From contig JAGXSG010000016.1 in the NCBI GenBank assembly GCA_018333995.1, positions 92,010-156,009 on the forward strand: 64,000 bases of DNA, written 5' to 3'. Numbering within the stretch: position 1 is the first letter of the stretch; every line of letters begins with the position of its first letter. The position numbers and the translations under genes are program-made. The notes under the pieces are model-generated. The model did no database searches and was not told where the DNA came from. It saw only the letters and a program-made list of their open reading frames with translations. This document shows positions 42,098-51,313 of this stretch, piece after piece. This DNA is from Clostridiales bacterium. Lineage in GTDB: Bacteria; Actinomycetota; Coriobacteriia; Anaerosomatales; SLCP01.

Positions 42098-43489
42098 TTA
42101 GACTACGTACCCCTCGACATCGATGTTTAGATCCGCAGTGTCGAGACAACGCACGACATCGAGCCCGCCAACCACTCCCAAGTCGATCACAACGGGATCC
42201 GCGAGCATCGCTCCGCTCCCATCAGCGATCAGATTCACAACTGGGCGCAGCGGGTTGCCTCTGTTTGGACGGAGCACCACGGCGGTCGATCCGTCGTTTA
42301 ACCGTACCACAGAGCGTGGAGGATAGACCCCCATTATCGTCACGAACAGCCGAACGAGCGCCGGATCGAGCGCGGTGTCCGCGCTGCGCACGAGCAATTC
42401 CATCGCTTCATCGTGGACGCGGGCGGCACTGTATGCGCGACGCGAGGTCATCGCGTCGTACGCGTCGGCGACCGCGACTATTCGTGACGCGAGGTGCTGC
42501 GGCCTCCGCGAAGTCCTCGACGGGTAGCCCAAGCCGTCGTAGCGCATATGGTGCTCGAGAATGATGACTATCGCCGACTTGTCCAGCCCTCGTATGCGCG
42601 AGGCGGTTCTCGCTCCCGAAACCGAGTGGTTGCGGACAGCGGCCCACTCATCGGGCGTGAGGGCGCCGGGCTTGTTCAGTATCTCCAAATCGACCGTCAT
42701 CTTCCCGAGGTCGTGAAGGAGCGCGCCTGCGCCAAGGGATGAGAGGAACCGGTAGTCGCTCGTGATAGCCGACCCAAGCGCGAGCGACAGAATCGCCACA
42801 TTGGCCGAGTGATAGAAGGTGTACTCGTCATGGCTCTTCAAGCCGGTAAGCTCAAGCATCGCCTCCCTGCTTGCGATGACGTTGTCCACCAGCCCTCTCA
42901 CCACGCTCTTGATGCGGCCGCAGCCGATCGCTCGATTGCGTCGTACGATGTCGTCGATCTCCCGCACCAAGTCGACGGCGCCCACGTAGGAGTCCCGTGC
43001 CGCTTTCTCATCGAACTCGCCTTGCTCGACCCTCTCAAACGCGCGAACCTGACCAAAGCGCACGCGCGACAGGCCCGTCTCGGCAGCCATCCGTTCGATC
43101 CCCCCGTGTTGCTCAACCGCGTGAGAATCGGCCGCAAGGATGGAGATTGCGGCGGCCAGCTCGGCGCGAGTACACCCGCGCTCAATCTCAATAACGCCTA
43201 TGCCGAGCGCAGTGATTTCGCGAATCAGCTGATCGAATACGATGCTCTCTTGGGGCAACTGCTGCTCGTGGAAGAGTATCTCGCCCTCGTACAGAGAGAA
43301 GACGACGTCAACCCCTTCGTCATGGAAGCGCTCGATGACCTCAGCGAGGGCGTCGACGCCATCGGTCACCGCAGGGTGGTCGAGCGGATAGAACTGAGCC
43401 GCCCGGCGAGCGGCGTGCACTCGAGCAAGAAGCTCACTCACCCGTGCAAGTTGTTTCACCGAGAATGCCGTGGTTTGCTCGGCGCTCAT
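42098..43489 (-). CDS. HD-GYP domain protein, probable c-di-GMP phosphodiesterase
   Basis: A 463-residue cytoplasmic protein. Residues 1-115 form an N-terminal domain also found at the start of the adjacent HEAT protein. The HD-GYP domain (about 195-390) has HSANVAIL, LLHDLGK (about 256), NHSVSGA, EHHMRYDGLGYPSR and ADAYDAMTS, so the metal ligands and GYP motif are present. A small beta domain with VRLNDGSTAVVL ends the chain. It likely breaks down c-di-GMP and may oppose the GGDEF protein at 5.4-6.6 kb. Its start overlaps the stop of the HEAT gene by 4 bases. Confidence 0.92.
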   Translation of the reverse strand: MSAEQTTAFSVKQLARVSELLARVHAARRAAQFYPLDHPAVTDGVDALAEVIERFHDEGVDVVFSLYEGEILFHEQQLPQESIVFDQLIREITALGIGVIEIERGCTRAELAAAISILAADSHAVEQHGGIERMAAETGLSRVRFGQVRAFERVEQGEFDEKAARDSYVGAVDLVREIDDIVRRNRAIGCGRIKSVVRGLVDNVIASREAMLELTGLKSHDEYTFYHSANVAILSLALGSAITSDYRFLSSLGAGALLHDLGKMTVDLEILNKPGALTPDEWAAVRNHSVSGARTASRIRGLDKSAIVIILEHHMRYDGLGYPSRTSRRPQHLASRIVAVADAYDAMTSRRAYSAARVHDEAMELLVRSADTALDPALVRLFVTIMGVYPPRSVVRLNDGSTAVVLRPNRGNPLRPVVNLIADGSGAMLADPVVIDLGVVGGLDVVRCLDTADLNIDVEGYVV

Positions 43490-45633
43490 CCGTCCGCCTC
43501 CGTCCTGCCCGTCGCTTTGATGGCGGCGACCGCGGACTCCGCTACCGCCCGCAAGCCCTTTGAGCGCCCACCCCCTATCAGACGACGCTTACCCGCGATA
43601 GTCTCGAGTGCGGGCAGCGCCTCGCGTGCCCCGATGACGCCGAGCGCCTCAATGGCTTCCGCCCGCGGAGCATGTTCTCGATTCCCGCGTCCGTCGCCCT
43701 GAGCGACCCTCAGGAGCCCGGGAACCGCGCTGCGAACCCTCAGGGCCCCCAAGTAACGAGCCGCGAGCTGGACATTTTGAGCGTCCTGGTCATCCAACGC
43801 GACCGCGATCATCTCGCGCGCCATCGCATCCGGTACGCTCGCGAGCGCACGGATGGATTCGCGGCGAACCCGTGCGTCGGAGTGGCGTACGGTTCTGCCA
43901 AGGTACGGCAGAATCGCCGGTTCGCGCGTGGCCCCGAGTATGGACACGACGTTGCGCACGAAGTACCAGCGAGGATCGGAGATTCGCTGGCCAAGCTCAT
44001 CGATCTTTCCCGCCGCGACCGAAGAGATAAGGTCGACAAGAAACTTCCGGCCCGACATCTCCGGCTCATCTGCGAGAACCTCCAGTAGCGGATCGACCGC
44101 GTACATTCCAAGCGTCGCCAGCAAGCGTCCGCAGGCGTCGTGTTCAGGCGTGCCCTTCTCGTACATCTGGAGCGCGCGATACACGGTCCGCATCGCGTTT
44201 GTGCCGGTCATCGTGCACACCACTTCAACGAGGCGCGCGCGCTCCCGCTCGGACGCCTCCGTCACACCGGTCATGAGCGCCTCAGCGACGTCGGCGGCGA
44301 CCACGTACTCACCGCGCTCGACAAGTAACCCCAAACCGACCTCGAGCGCGGCGACCGATTGGTCGAACTCTTCACTTCCCACATCGATCGTCGTGAGCAC
44401 CACGAGTGCGGTGACCACATCGCCGTCGGTGATCCCCGCGCGCGCTTCTTCCTGAAGCGACACGATAGAAGGATCCTCCGCGCTGCTCATGACCTGCGAC
44501 GGCGCCAGGTCCAAGAGCCGCAGGATCGAGTCCGCGGGGCGCGTTTCCCCAACGCCCCCGCCGCCGTCCGCGACCAGCAGGCGGCTCGGCGCGACCATCT
44601 CGAGCACCTTTTCCACCGCGTCCTCGGCAAAGCCCGCGCTGCGCATCGCCGCACCTGAGGCGTTGAGCACCTCCTCGCGGCTAGCAAGAGCGATGAAAGA
44701 GAGGTTGCGTATCGCCCTGGCCACTCCGCCAAGCGACACGTCATCCTCACTCGCCCCATCGACGAGAACACGGCAGAGCTCGTCGACCCCCAGTTGCCTG
44801 ATGACAGAGGCGATCGACTCGTCGACCCGCACCTCTCTGAGCATGTCGCTAATGAGCAGCTCGCGACGTTCGTCCGCCGGTAGTGCGATGATCGCCTCGA
44901 CAAGGGTTTGAAGAGCTGACGAACGCAGATCGCCTGGTTGTCCGTCAGCCGCGCGCGCGAGATCATGAATCGCGGCATGCCGTACCCCGGAACCGGTCGC
45001 GCTCCCGCCGTCGTGAAACGACTCCTGAAGGTATCGACGTAGCACGTCCACGTCGTGGAGCGCGCGTATCAGCACACGCCTATCCCGGGGAGCCGGTGGC
45101 CGGTCGCGCAATAGCTCGCGCATCCGCTCGTAACTCGGCGGCCACTCTTCTCCGTCCTCGATCTCCTCCGCCACCTCGACGTCAGCGATACGGGTAACCG
45201 CCTCGACAACGGTAATCGTGTCCACACCGGAGTCCCACAACCGCGCCGCGAACCCACCGGAGCGCGCAAGCTCCTCCGGTGCGTGCTTGAGCATGCCAAG
45301 AAAGGTCACGAGCGCTTCCTCGGTCACGCCCGCATGAAAGCGAACATCGGAGACTCCGCGCGCATAGAGGTCTTGCGCGAACGCGGTGAACGCCGAGCGG
45401 CCCGGGAAGATTTGCGTGTCGGCGTAGCAGAGTCCGTCCTTGTTGACCACCAGGCGCATCTCTGGCACTTCGACGAGGATGTTGCTGAGCATCTCTACCG
45501 TCTTGACAGCGTTCTCGTGCGGGATGTTGCTGGCCACAGGGTAGAGCATGACGGCCTTGTGGGTGATGACGAGCTGCTTTGTGAAGCGCTCTACCGAGAC
45601 CGGCACATCAGCGGCGGCGTCCGGTGCCTGCAC
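43486..45633 (-). CDS. HEAT-repeat protein sharing an N-terminal domain with its HD-GYP neighbour
   Basis: A 715-residue soluble protein. Residues 1-125 (HKAVMLYPVASNIPHENAV..., then GRSAFTAFAQDLYARGVSDV) align with the first 115 residues of the downstream HD-GYP protein. The rest is helical. The last 230 residues clearly show HEAT repeats, with LPYLGRTVRHSDARVRRESIRAL-like units (seen as SDARVRRESIRALASV) and a final EAIEALGVIGAREALPAL. It probably acts as a binding scaffold. GTG 45633 has AGGAGG five bases upstream. It is coupled to the HD-GYP gene. Confidence 0.82.
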   Translation of the reverse strand: MQAPDAAADVPVSVERFTKQLVITHKAVMLYPVASNIPHENAVKTVEMLSNILVEVPEMRLVVNKDGLCYADTQIFPGRSAFTAFAQDLYARGVSDVRFHAGVTEEALVTFLGMLKHAPEELARSGGFAARLWDSGVDTITVVEAVTRIADVEVAEEIEDGEEWPPSYERMRELLRDRPPAPRDRRVLIRALHDVDVLRRYLQESFHDGGSATGSGVRHAAIHDLARAADGQPGDLRSSALQTLVEAIIALPADERRELLISDMLREVRVDESIASVIRQLGVDELCRVLVDGASEDDVSLGGVARAIRNLSFIALASREEVLNASGAAMRSAGFAEDAVEKVLEMVAPSRLLVADGGGGVGETRPADSILRLLDLAPSQVMSSAEDPSIVSLQEEARAGITDGDVVTALVVLTTIDVGSEEFDQSVAALEVGLGLLVERGEYVVAADVAEALMTGVTEASERERARLVEVVCTMTGTNAMRTVYRALQMYEKGTPEHDACGRLLATLGMYAVDPLLEVLADEPEMSGRKFLVDLISSVAAGKIDELGQRISDPRWYFVRNVVSILGATREPAILPYLGRTVRHSDARVRRESIRALASVPDAMAREMIAVALDDQDAQNVQLAARYLGALRVRSAVPGLLRVAQGDGRGNREHAPRAEAIEALGVIGAREALPALETIAGKRRLIGGGRSKGLRAVAESAVAAIKATGRTEADG

Positions 45634-45751
45634 GGTTCCTCCTTGGTCACAGTGCGTCGCGGGTCCACGTCATCGCACGGATCGCGCGCCACGGCGGCAC
45701 GCTACAACGCCGGTTCCTATTATATCTCCGTATCCTCGGCTGAACGGGTGA

Positions 45752-45757
45752 TATCAT
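45752..45757 (+). promoter_or_regulatory. -10 element of a probable leaderless promoter for maf
   Basis: TATCAT ends 8 bases before the maf ATG at 45766, and no ribosome site is present in between. This spacing would place the transcript start at or next to the ATG. Confidence 0.4.
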
Positions 45758-45765
45758 CTCGCCCG

Positions 45766-46458
45766 ATGACTTCACACGCTCATACACCGCTCACCCTCGC
45801 ATCGGCTTCGCCCCGGCGCAGGCGTCTGCTCGCGTTGCTCGGACTCGGATACGACATCACCGCCGCCGACACCCCCGAGACGCTCGACCCGGCGTTCGCC
45901 GACGACCCTGGGGCGCTTGCCATGCGACTCGCGGCCGCCAAAGCACACGTCGCGCGCAATGAGGGCGCACGCGGCCTCATACTCGCTTTCGACACCATCG
46001 TCGTCAACAGCGGCGAGCTGCTCGGCAAGCCTGAGGATGAAGCGGGTGGGCGCGCCATGCTCCGCTCGCTTAGCGGCCGCACCCATGACGTCGTGACCGG
46101 AGTAGCGATGCTCGCTCCAGCCAGTCGCGACGCCCACACGTTCGCGGTCGCGACAGCGGTACGCATGCGCGCGCTTTCAGCGGCCGAAATCGACACGTGG
46201 CTCGCGAGCGACGAGTTCCTCGGCTGTGCCGGCGCGTACAACATCGAGAGCTGCCTGGCCGAAGTTGACGCGGATCAGTGCTTCCAGAACGTGGCTGGGC
46301 TCCCACTGTGCCACCTCTACATCGCCCTGGCTCAGCCCGAATACCGGGCGTTAGTGGGCGACGCCGAGTGTCCCGTCCAACGATGCGACGCGATCCGCCA
46401 CACGCGGTGCGCCCTCGGCCCTCGGCTCGTGGCTGGCGCCGGAGGCGACCGCGGCTAA
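45766..46458 (+). CDS. Maf-like nucleotide pyrophosphatase
   Basis: A 230-residue Maf-family protein, whose members hydrolyse non-canonical or UTP/dTTP nucleotides. Seen are LASASPRRRRLL at the start, MRLAAAKAHVA, FDTIVVNSGELLGKP with the catalytic acidic residue, LSGRTHDVVTGV, CAGAYNIES and VAGLPLCHLY. It is divergent in several places (GAYNIES for GAYgIqG) and has a roughly 35-residue C-terminal extension with cysteines. There is no ribosome site before the ATG; a leaderless start is likely. Its end overlaps the convergent methyltransferase gene by 4 bases. Confidence 0.85.
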   Translation: MTSHAHTPLTLASASPRRRRLLALLGLGYDITAADTPETLDPAFADDPGALAMRLAAAKAHVARNEGARGLILAFDTIVVNSGELLGKPEDEAGGRAMLRSLSGRTHDVVTGVAMLAPASRDAHTFAVATAVRMRALSAAEIDTWLASDEFLGCAGAYNIESCLAEVDADQCFQNVAGLPLCHLYIALAQPEYRALVGDAECPVQRCDAIRHTRCALGPRLVAGAGGDRG

Positions 46459-47282
46459 TACGCGCGTCTTGCCACGACGATGACCGATTCGTCAGCCTCC
46501 ACATCGAGCACGCGTCCTGAGTGGTCGCCGAGAAACTCGATGTCGGCGAAGCCGACACGCTCGAGCGCAGGTTCGAGCAGGGACACCGGAAGCGCCGTGT
46601 GCACTGAGCGGCGTGAACGCAAGTGCCAGCCCGTCTCGGCGGGGTCGTCCTCGGCAAACGCGTTGCCCGCGCTTGGACCCGCGCCCGGTTCGCGAGTCAG
46701 GGTCACGAAGTCGAAAAGAATACCGTCTTCGACATAATCGAGCACTTTGAGAAATACGCGGTCACCGTCGGGCGTCTCCCGGAACACCGGCGGCATCATG
46801 CGTACCCGCCCATTGATGAGCCTCTCGTGATTGAGCAGGTGCAACACGAGGACACCCGCGGGCCTCAACGCCGCGGCAAAGTCGACGAGCGCAACACGCA
46901 ACCCGTCTTCGCCAGCGACGTGCGGCAGCCCGTTTCCAAGTGTCACAACAGCGTCGAACCCGGTGCCAGCCCGGTCGGCGACCTCCCCGAAGCCGCCATC
47001 GATCAGCGCGAGATCAACACCGGCTCGCAAGGCATTCTCACGTGCCTGCGCGAGCATCGGCGGGCTCGGGTCGATGCCCGCCACCTCGATCCCCCACGTG
47101 CTGAACAGAACGGCGTGTTGTCCGCTGCCGCAGCCTGCGTCGACAAGGCGCGAGACGCCAACGCGCTCGAACAGATCGCGGAAGAACGGCCCCTCCCGCG
47201 CCAGCCGCTTACCCCAGTTGACCATCTGGTCGTAGTCACGAGCCGGCTCGACACCGGCGCCTGGCGTTACTCCGTCGGTCAT
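46455..47282 (-). CDS. Class I SAM-dependent methyltransferase
   Basis: A 275-residue methyltransferase with motif I VDAGCGSGQHAVL, motif II IDPSPPML, the DGGFGEV segment and motif IV FDAVVTLGNGLPHV. The C-terminal part is an antiparallel sheet of unknown specificity. The ATG follows GAGGTG by about 9 bases. Next gene downstream on the other strand is maf; upstream is an amidohydrolase on the same strand with a 12-base gap. Confidence 0.85.
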   Translation of the reverse strand: MTDGVTPGAGVEPARDYDQMVNWGKRLAREGPFFRDLFERVGVSRLVDAGCGSGQHAVLFSTWGIEVAGIDPSPPMLAQARENALRAGVDLALIDGGFGEVADRAGTGFDAVVTLGNGLPHVAGEDGLRVALVDFAAALRPAGVLVLHLLNHERLINGRVRMMPPVFRETPDGDRVFLKVLDYVEDGILFDFVTLTREPGAGPSAGNAFAEDDPAETGWHLRSRRSVHTALPVSLLEPALERVGFADIEFLGDHSGRVLDVEADESVIVVARRAY

Positions 47283-47294
47283 CCGCTGATCACC

Positions 47295-48206
47295 TCATTC
47301 GTCAAGGCGGAAGATCCGGACCGCGTTGCCCCGGACAATGAGGTCACGATCACCCTCCGACAGGCCCATTCCTTCTATGATCTTGAGCTGAGAGTACGCT
47401 ATCCATCGCCGGTAGGGCGCGATGTTGTTCGAGTCGGTCCCAAACAGCACTCGCTGCGGACCAAGGGCCATGATCGCCCGCTCGTAGACCTCGGCAAGCG
47501 TCATCTTGTACGGCAGATAGTCAATCCAGTTGTTCGTCCCCGAGGAGTCAACGCATACGTTGGGACACTGGTAGGCGACTTTCAGCACGTGATCAAAGTA
47601 GCCCGCCCCGAAGTGCGCGACAACGAACGTGAGTCCCGGAAAATCACGCGCGACCGGCGAGAGATCGGTGGGATCGGCAAAGCGCAGGTCGCCTCCGGGA
47701 TCCACCGTCACGCCGTAATGAACGATGATGTGCGCGCCAAGCTCCTCCGCGCGCGCGAAGAACGGACGGCACGCCGGATCGGAAAGACGGAAGCACCGGT
47801 TGACCGGAAGGAGTTTGACGCCCTTGAACCCCGCGGCCATCTCCCTTTCGAGTAGCGCCACCGCTCCTTTATCGCGCGGATCGAGGTTGCACAGAGCATG
47901 GAACCGCCCGTTGGCCGCCGCGATGAACTCCCTGGTATATGCGGAATCGGGCACGATTGAAACGACGATCGCCTTGGCGATCCCCGCCTCGTCGAGCCGG
48001 GCCGTATAGAGCCGGGCCGCCTCGGCGGGCGCGATCTCCGGTAACGTGTCGCCTCGCCGTCCAAACTTCCGGTCATCGAGCACTTGTCTGAAACGAAGAG
48101 CGCCGTCGGGATGGGCGTCTACGTACTCTTCGATGATGCGCACGGTGAATAGGTGCACGTGCGCGTCAACAACATCTCCCGGCGAAGTGGGCCCCGCTCG
48201 TTTCAT
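47295..48206 (-). CDS. Amidohydrolase-family (amidohydrolase 2) metal-dependent hydrolase
   Basis: A TIM-barrel hydrolase of about 303 residues. The VDAHVHLF motif supplies the two first metal histidines. Later HYGVTVDPGG, VVAHFGAGYFD and LFGTDSNNI supply further ligands including the catalytic Asp. It belongs to the broad decarboxylase/amidohydrolase 2 group (ACMSD-like). The substrate is unknown. ATG 48206 is preferred to GTG 48212 because GGAG lies 8 bases upstream. The gene starts 3 bases past the CNNM gene stop. Confidence 0.85.
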   Translation of the reverse strand: MKRAGPTSPGDVVDAHVHLFTVRIIEEYVDAHPDGALRFRQVLDDRKFGRRGDTLPEIAPAEAARLYTARLDEAGIAKAIVVSIVPDSAYTREFIAAANGRFHALCNLDPRDKGAVALLEREMAAGFKGVKLLPVNRCFRLSDPACRPFFARAEELGAHIIVHYGVTVDPGGDLRFADPTDLSPVARDFPGLTFVVAHFGAGYFDHVLKVAYQCPNVCVDSSGTNNWIDYLPYKMTLAEVYERAIMALGPQRVLFGTDSNNIAPYRRWIAYSQLKIIEGMGLSEGDRDLIVRGNAVRIFRLDE

Positions 48207-48208
48207 CG

Positions 48209-49504
48209 TCACGACTCCGCATCGCGGGTGACGAGAACCCTCGCGATGCGTCTGCGGCGGACAGCCTGCACCTGGAAGGTCACACCGCCGGTTGCTACCT
48301 GCTCTCCCGGAACCGGTATGTGCCCGAGCCTGACGAGCAACCAGCCCGCGAGTGTCTCGTACTCATCGGACTCCGCAACCGGCAGCCCCAACCTCACCGC
48401 GTCTTCGATCGAAAGGCGCCCGTCAAGTACCCACCGTCCCGGACCCGACTCGGTTATGTAGCGCAGGTCAGGGTCGAACTCGTCAACGATCTCGCCGATG
48501 ATCTCCTCGACGATGTCCTCGATCGTCACGATCCCGGCGGTGCCCCCATACTCGTCGACGATGATCGCCATATGGTTGCGCATCCGCTGCATGTCCGAGA
48601 GGAGCGGCAAGATGGGCTTGGTCTCGGGCACGAACACCGGCGGCCGCATGAACGCGGTGACCGGTTCCGCGCTCCTTCCCTCGGCCACCGGCATGACGAG
48701 ATCCTTGAGCAACACGACCCCGACGACCTTGTCCGCGTCTTCATGGATGACCGGCATGCGCGAGATGCCCGTCTTGCCCGACAGCTCAAGCGCGTCAGCG
48801 ATCGACGCCGCGTCTTCGATAAACACCACGTCAACCCGGGGGATCATCACCTCGCGAGCCACCGTGTCGCCGAGTTCGAAGATCTCATGGATCATGCGTT
48901 TTTCTTCTTCGAGCAGCGTCCCCTGCTCGGTGACGAGGAGCTTGATCTCCTCCTCGGTCACCCCCTCCTGACCGCCGCGTCCTTTCACGCCAAGAAACCG
49001 GCCGGCGACATCGGTGGAGCGCGCGAGAAACCACACGAGCGGCGAGAATACCGTCGCCATGAAGCTGACCGGGCGCGCGACAGCAAGTGCCACACGTTCT
49101 GCACGCTGCAGGCCAAGACGCTTAGGCGCCAACTCGCCAAACACGAGCGTGATGTAGGCAATAACGAGCGTTACGAGCGTGACCGAGAGGCCTCCAGCGA
49201 AACGGCTGACGATCGGCACGCCAAGGGCGCGCAGCCACTCGGCCAGCGGGCCTGCGATGCTCACCGCGGCGGTAGCGGAAGCCATGAACCCGACGAGCGT
49301 GATGCCAATCTGGATCGTCGCCAGCAACCGTGATGGGTCTTCAACGAGCCGAATCGCTCGTCTGGCGGCTCTCGAACCTTCCTCGGCGCGCCTGATGAGC
49401 GCTGCACGCCTCACGCTGATGAGCGCGATCTCCGACGCCGCAAAGTAGCCGTTGAGCGCGACAAGCGCGAGGACGAGCACGATTTGGCCTGACATCTCCT
49501 CCAT
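48209..49504 (-). CDS. CNNM/CorC-type membrane protein with CBS domains
   Basis: A 431-residue protein of the HlyC/CorC/CNNM family, proposed Mg2+ or Co2+ efflux proteins. An N-terminal CNNM domain has three or four helices (with AASEIALISVRRAAL and VFGELAPKRLGLQ). Two CBS domains (about residues 205-320; EVMIPRVDVVFIE, SRMPVIHEDADKVVGVV seen as RMPVIHE) are followed by a C-terminal CorC_HlyC domain. A TATACT -10 element lies 7 bases upstream of the ATG with no usable ribosome site, so the transcript is probably leaderless. Confidence 0.92.
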   Translation of the reverse strand: MEEMSGQIVLVLALVALNGYFAASEIALISVRRAALIRRAEEGSRAARRAIRLVEDPSRLLATIQIGITLVGFMASATAAVSIAGPLAEWLRALGVPIVSRFAGGLSVTLVTLVIAYITLVFGELAPKRLGLQRAERVALAVARPVSFMATVFSPLVWFLARSTDVAGRFLGVKGRGGQEGVTEEEIKLLVTEQGTLLEEEKRMIHEIFELGDTVAREVMIPRVDVVFIEDAASIADALELSGKTGISRMPVIHEDADKVVGVVLLKDLVMPVAEGRSAEPVTAFMRPPVFVPETKPILPLLSDMQRMRNHMAIIVDEYGGTAGIVTIEDIVEEIIGEIVDEFDPDLRYITESGPGRWVLDGRLSIEDAVRLGLPVAESDEYETLAGWLLVRLGHIPVPGEQVATGGVTFQVQAVRRRRIARVLVTRDAES

Positions 49505-49511
49505 GGGGCCG

Positions 49512-49517
49512 AGTATA
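49512..49517 (-). promoter_or_regulatory. -10 element of a probable leaderless promoter
   Basis: TATACT on the minus strand, 7 bases upstream of the ATG (49504) of the CNNM/CBS gene. This is the standard distance from a -10 element to a transcription start. Confidence 0.5.
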
Positions 49518-49542
49518 CCAGTCCGGTTTCCGCCCCACGGTG

Positions 49543-49899
49543 TCACTCCTCAGAGCTCGCGCCAATCCTCTGCAGCACCCGGGCGATGAGTGAAAGACGA
49601 TGGGTGCGATTGCGGCACGCCTCCACAAACGCCGTAACCATCGGCGCAAGCGCGGAATCGGAGCTGAACCTGACAAGTCCACCCGCCGTCTGCAAGATAC
49701 CCTCGGCGCTCAGGGCCTCTACCTCGCGGATGAGCTCCGCTGGTCCCCGCCCGAGCTGGGACGCGAGGACCTCGGGATCGAACGCCTCGTCAGGATGCCT
49801 ATGGAAGAACACGATGATATCCCACGCGAGCAACGACCCCACGTGGTCCTCCACGAACCGTATGACCTCGTGTTCGAGGGCCCCTTCGCTGTCACTCAC
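49543..49899 (-). CDS. Small helical protein, possible winged-helix, unknown
   Basis: A 118-residue protein from a GTG at 49899. The middle, IIVFFHRHPDEAFDPEVLA... followed by SQLGRGPAELIREVEALSAEGIL and a short GGLVRFSS wing, reads like a winged helix-turn-helix used for DNA binding or protein contact. A final helix follows. The frame extends upstream, but without a better start. I recognise no named family. It is divergent from the FKBP gene and upstream of the CNNM gene on the same strand. Confidence 0.6.
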   Translation of the reverse strand: MSDSEGALEHEVIRFVEDHVGSLLAWDIIVFFHRHPDEAFDPEVLASQLGRGPAELIREVEALSAEGILQTAGGLVRFSSDSALAPMVTAFVEACRNRTHRLSLIARVLQRIGASSEE

Positions 49900-50092
49900 A
49901 ACGCTTCCGATCTCGTGGCAGCGCTCACCTGACTCGTGCGTTCCATCACTAAGTCTACACCACTTCTCCTGCGCGAAGCGCGCAATACACTGGCAACACC
50001 TACACCGATGCGTTACGTTACGGCCTGTACTCTGCCCACTCAACACACGCGGTGTGTTTTGATCCGCAGTTCACCGCGCAGGAGGGAGTCTT

Positions 50093-50518
50093 GTGTCGCA
50101 CCCCGAAGGAACGACGGTTCGCGTGCACTACACCGGCAGGCTTGATGACGGATCCGTCTTCGATTCGAGCTTGGGACACGCACCGCTGGAGTTTGCTATC
50201 GGCGCAGGTCAGGTGATCCCTGGGTTCGAGTCCGCCGTCATCGATCTGAAAGTGGGCGACATCGCGACCGTGTCCATCGCTCCTGAAGACGCGTACGGCC
50301 CCCGGATGCCAGATGCCACGCAGGCGGTTCCCGTGACATCGTTCACCGAGGAGCCATACCTCGGGGCGATGGTCCAGCTCGTAGGTCCCGCGGGCGAGCG
50401 AATCGCCGCCACGATCACCGAGATTGACCAAGAAGAAGCGCTGCTCGACTTCAACCATCCGCTAGCCGGGCGCACTCTTACATTCGAGATCGAGCTGGTC
50501 GAACTCGTGACGGAGTGA
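50093..50518 (+). CDS. FKBP-type peptidyl-prolyl isomerase, SlyD-like
   Basis: A 141-residue FKBP with the insert-in-flap domain of SlyD proteins. Seen are VRVHYTGRLDDGSVFDSS, GAGQVIPGFESAVIDLKVGD (split GAGQVIPGFE and LKVGD), PEDAYGPR and the final FNHPLAGRTLTFEIELVEL. It lacks the long histidine-rich nickel tail of E. coli SlyD. It should act as a cytosolic folding catalyst and chaperone. GTG 50093 follows CAGGAGGGAG. Confidence 0.94.
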   Translation: MSHPEGTTVRVHYTGRLDDGSVFDSSLGHAPLEFAIGAGQVIPGFESAVIDLKVGDIATVSIAPEDAYGPRMPDATQAVPVTSFTEEPYLGAMVQLVGPAGERIAATITEIDQEEALLDFNHPLAGRTLTFEIELVELVTE

Positions 50519-50571
50519 TCGCGTCGAAACGCGCGCTATCCCGCACCACGGCCGCGCCTCCCGGCCAGCGC

Positions 50572-51285
50572 TCACCGGGACGCGGGTCCGGCTATTGGAC
50601 CGAACCGCTCGATAAGCTGGTCGCCGGGATCGACACCCAACTCGCGCAACACGCGCTCCATAGGGCCGACCATTGGCGGTGGCCCGGCGACCACGAACAA
50701 CCAACCTCGATCGATGTCCACGTGCGCCCGCACGATCTCCGCGGTGATAAATCCGTGCTCGCCGCTCCACTCGGGCGGGGTCTCCTCGAGCACGTGCACG
50801 AGAGATAACCGCTCGCCAGCAACAGGAGCGATCTGACCGGCCAACGGAGTACAACCAGCGTCATGATTGCCGAGGAACACGACCACTTCGGGCATGCGCT
50901 CACCACTTGAGCGCCACGTTCGCACCATGCTCGCAACCGGAGTGACTCCAACTCCGCCGACCAAAAACGCCACCCGAGCCACTTCGCCGGGAACAATAAG
51001 CCTGCCCGCGGGTCCAACCACTCTCACCCGAGTACCCGGCGTCGCGCACGTAAGCGTCCGCTTATACGGAGACTCGGAAACTCGTGTCGTGATCTCCAAG
51101 AAGGGGTCGTGCGCGCCGGACGAGATGGTGAACGGTTTGCGTTCAACAGCGCCACCCGTGTCGAGCTCGAGTACGAGGTACTGTCCCGGCCTGAACGTAA
51201 ATGGGGTCGGTCGCGTGAAGCGAACCGAGATCACATCAGAGCAGATCCATTCGTGCCCCGAAACTTCAACCTCATACGAGTGCAT
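50572..51285 (-). CDS. FAD/NAD(P)-binding oxidoreductase (ferredoxin-NADP reductase fold)
   Basis: A 237-residue flavin reductase. The N-terminal FAD barrel has FRPGQYLVLEL and RKPFTISSGAHD. The C-terminal NAD domain has FLVGGVGVTPVASM, VVFLGNHDAG and VVAGPPPMV. There is no Fe-S domain, so it passes electrons between NAD(P)H and a separate partner. I prefer ATG 51285 to the TTG at 51297. It precedes nothing obvious on its strand (convergent with FKBP). The partner could be a membrane or Fe-S protein encoded elsewhere. Confidence 0.87.
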   Translation of the reverse strand: MHSYEVEVSGHEWICSDVISVRFTRPTPFTFRPGQYLVLELDTGGAVERKPFTISSGAHDPFLEITTRVSESPYKRTLTCATPGTRVRVVGPAGRLIVPGEVARVAFLVGGVGVTPVASMVRTWRSSGERMPEVVVFLGNHDAGCTPLAGQIAPVAGERLSLVHVLEETPPEWSGEHGFITAEIVRAHVDIDRGWLFVVAGPPPMVGPMERVLRELGVDPGDQLIERFGPIAGPASR

Positions 51286-51313
51286 CCGCGTCCCCAAGGG
51301 CCTTACCCTGCCG

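Noticed and set aside
48320..49333. 337-codon plus-strand frame opposite the CNNM/CBS gene
   Set aside because: It is antisense to clear CBS and CorC motifs, and its translation is charged low-complexity sequence.
50044..50060. ACACAC-GCG-GTGTGT hairpin with TTTT before the FKBP gene
   Set aside because: The stem is short and AC/GT-rich, and it lies between divergent genes where no plus-strand transcript is expected to end. Not supported as a terminator.
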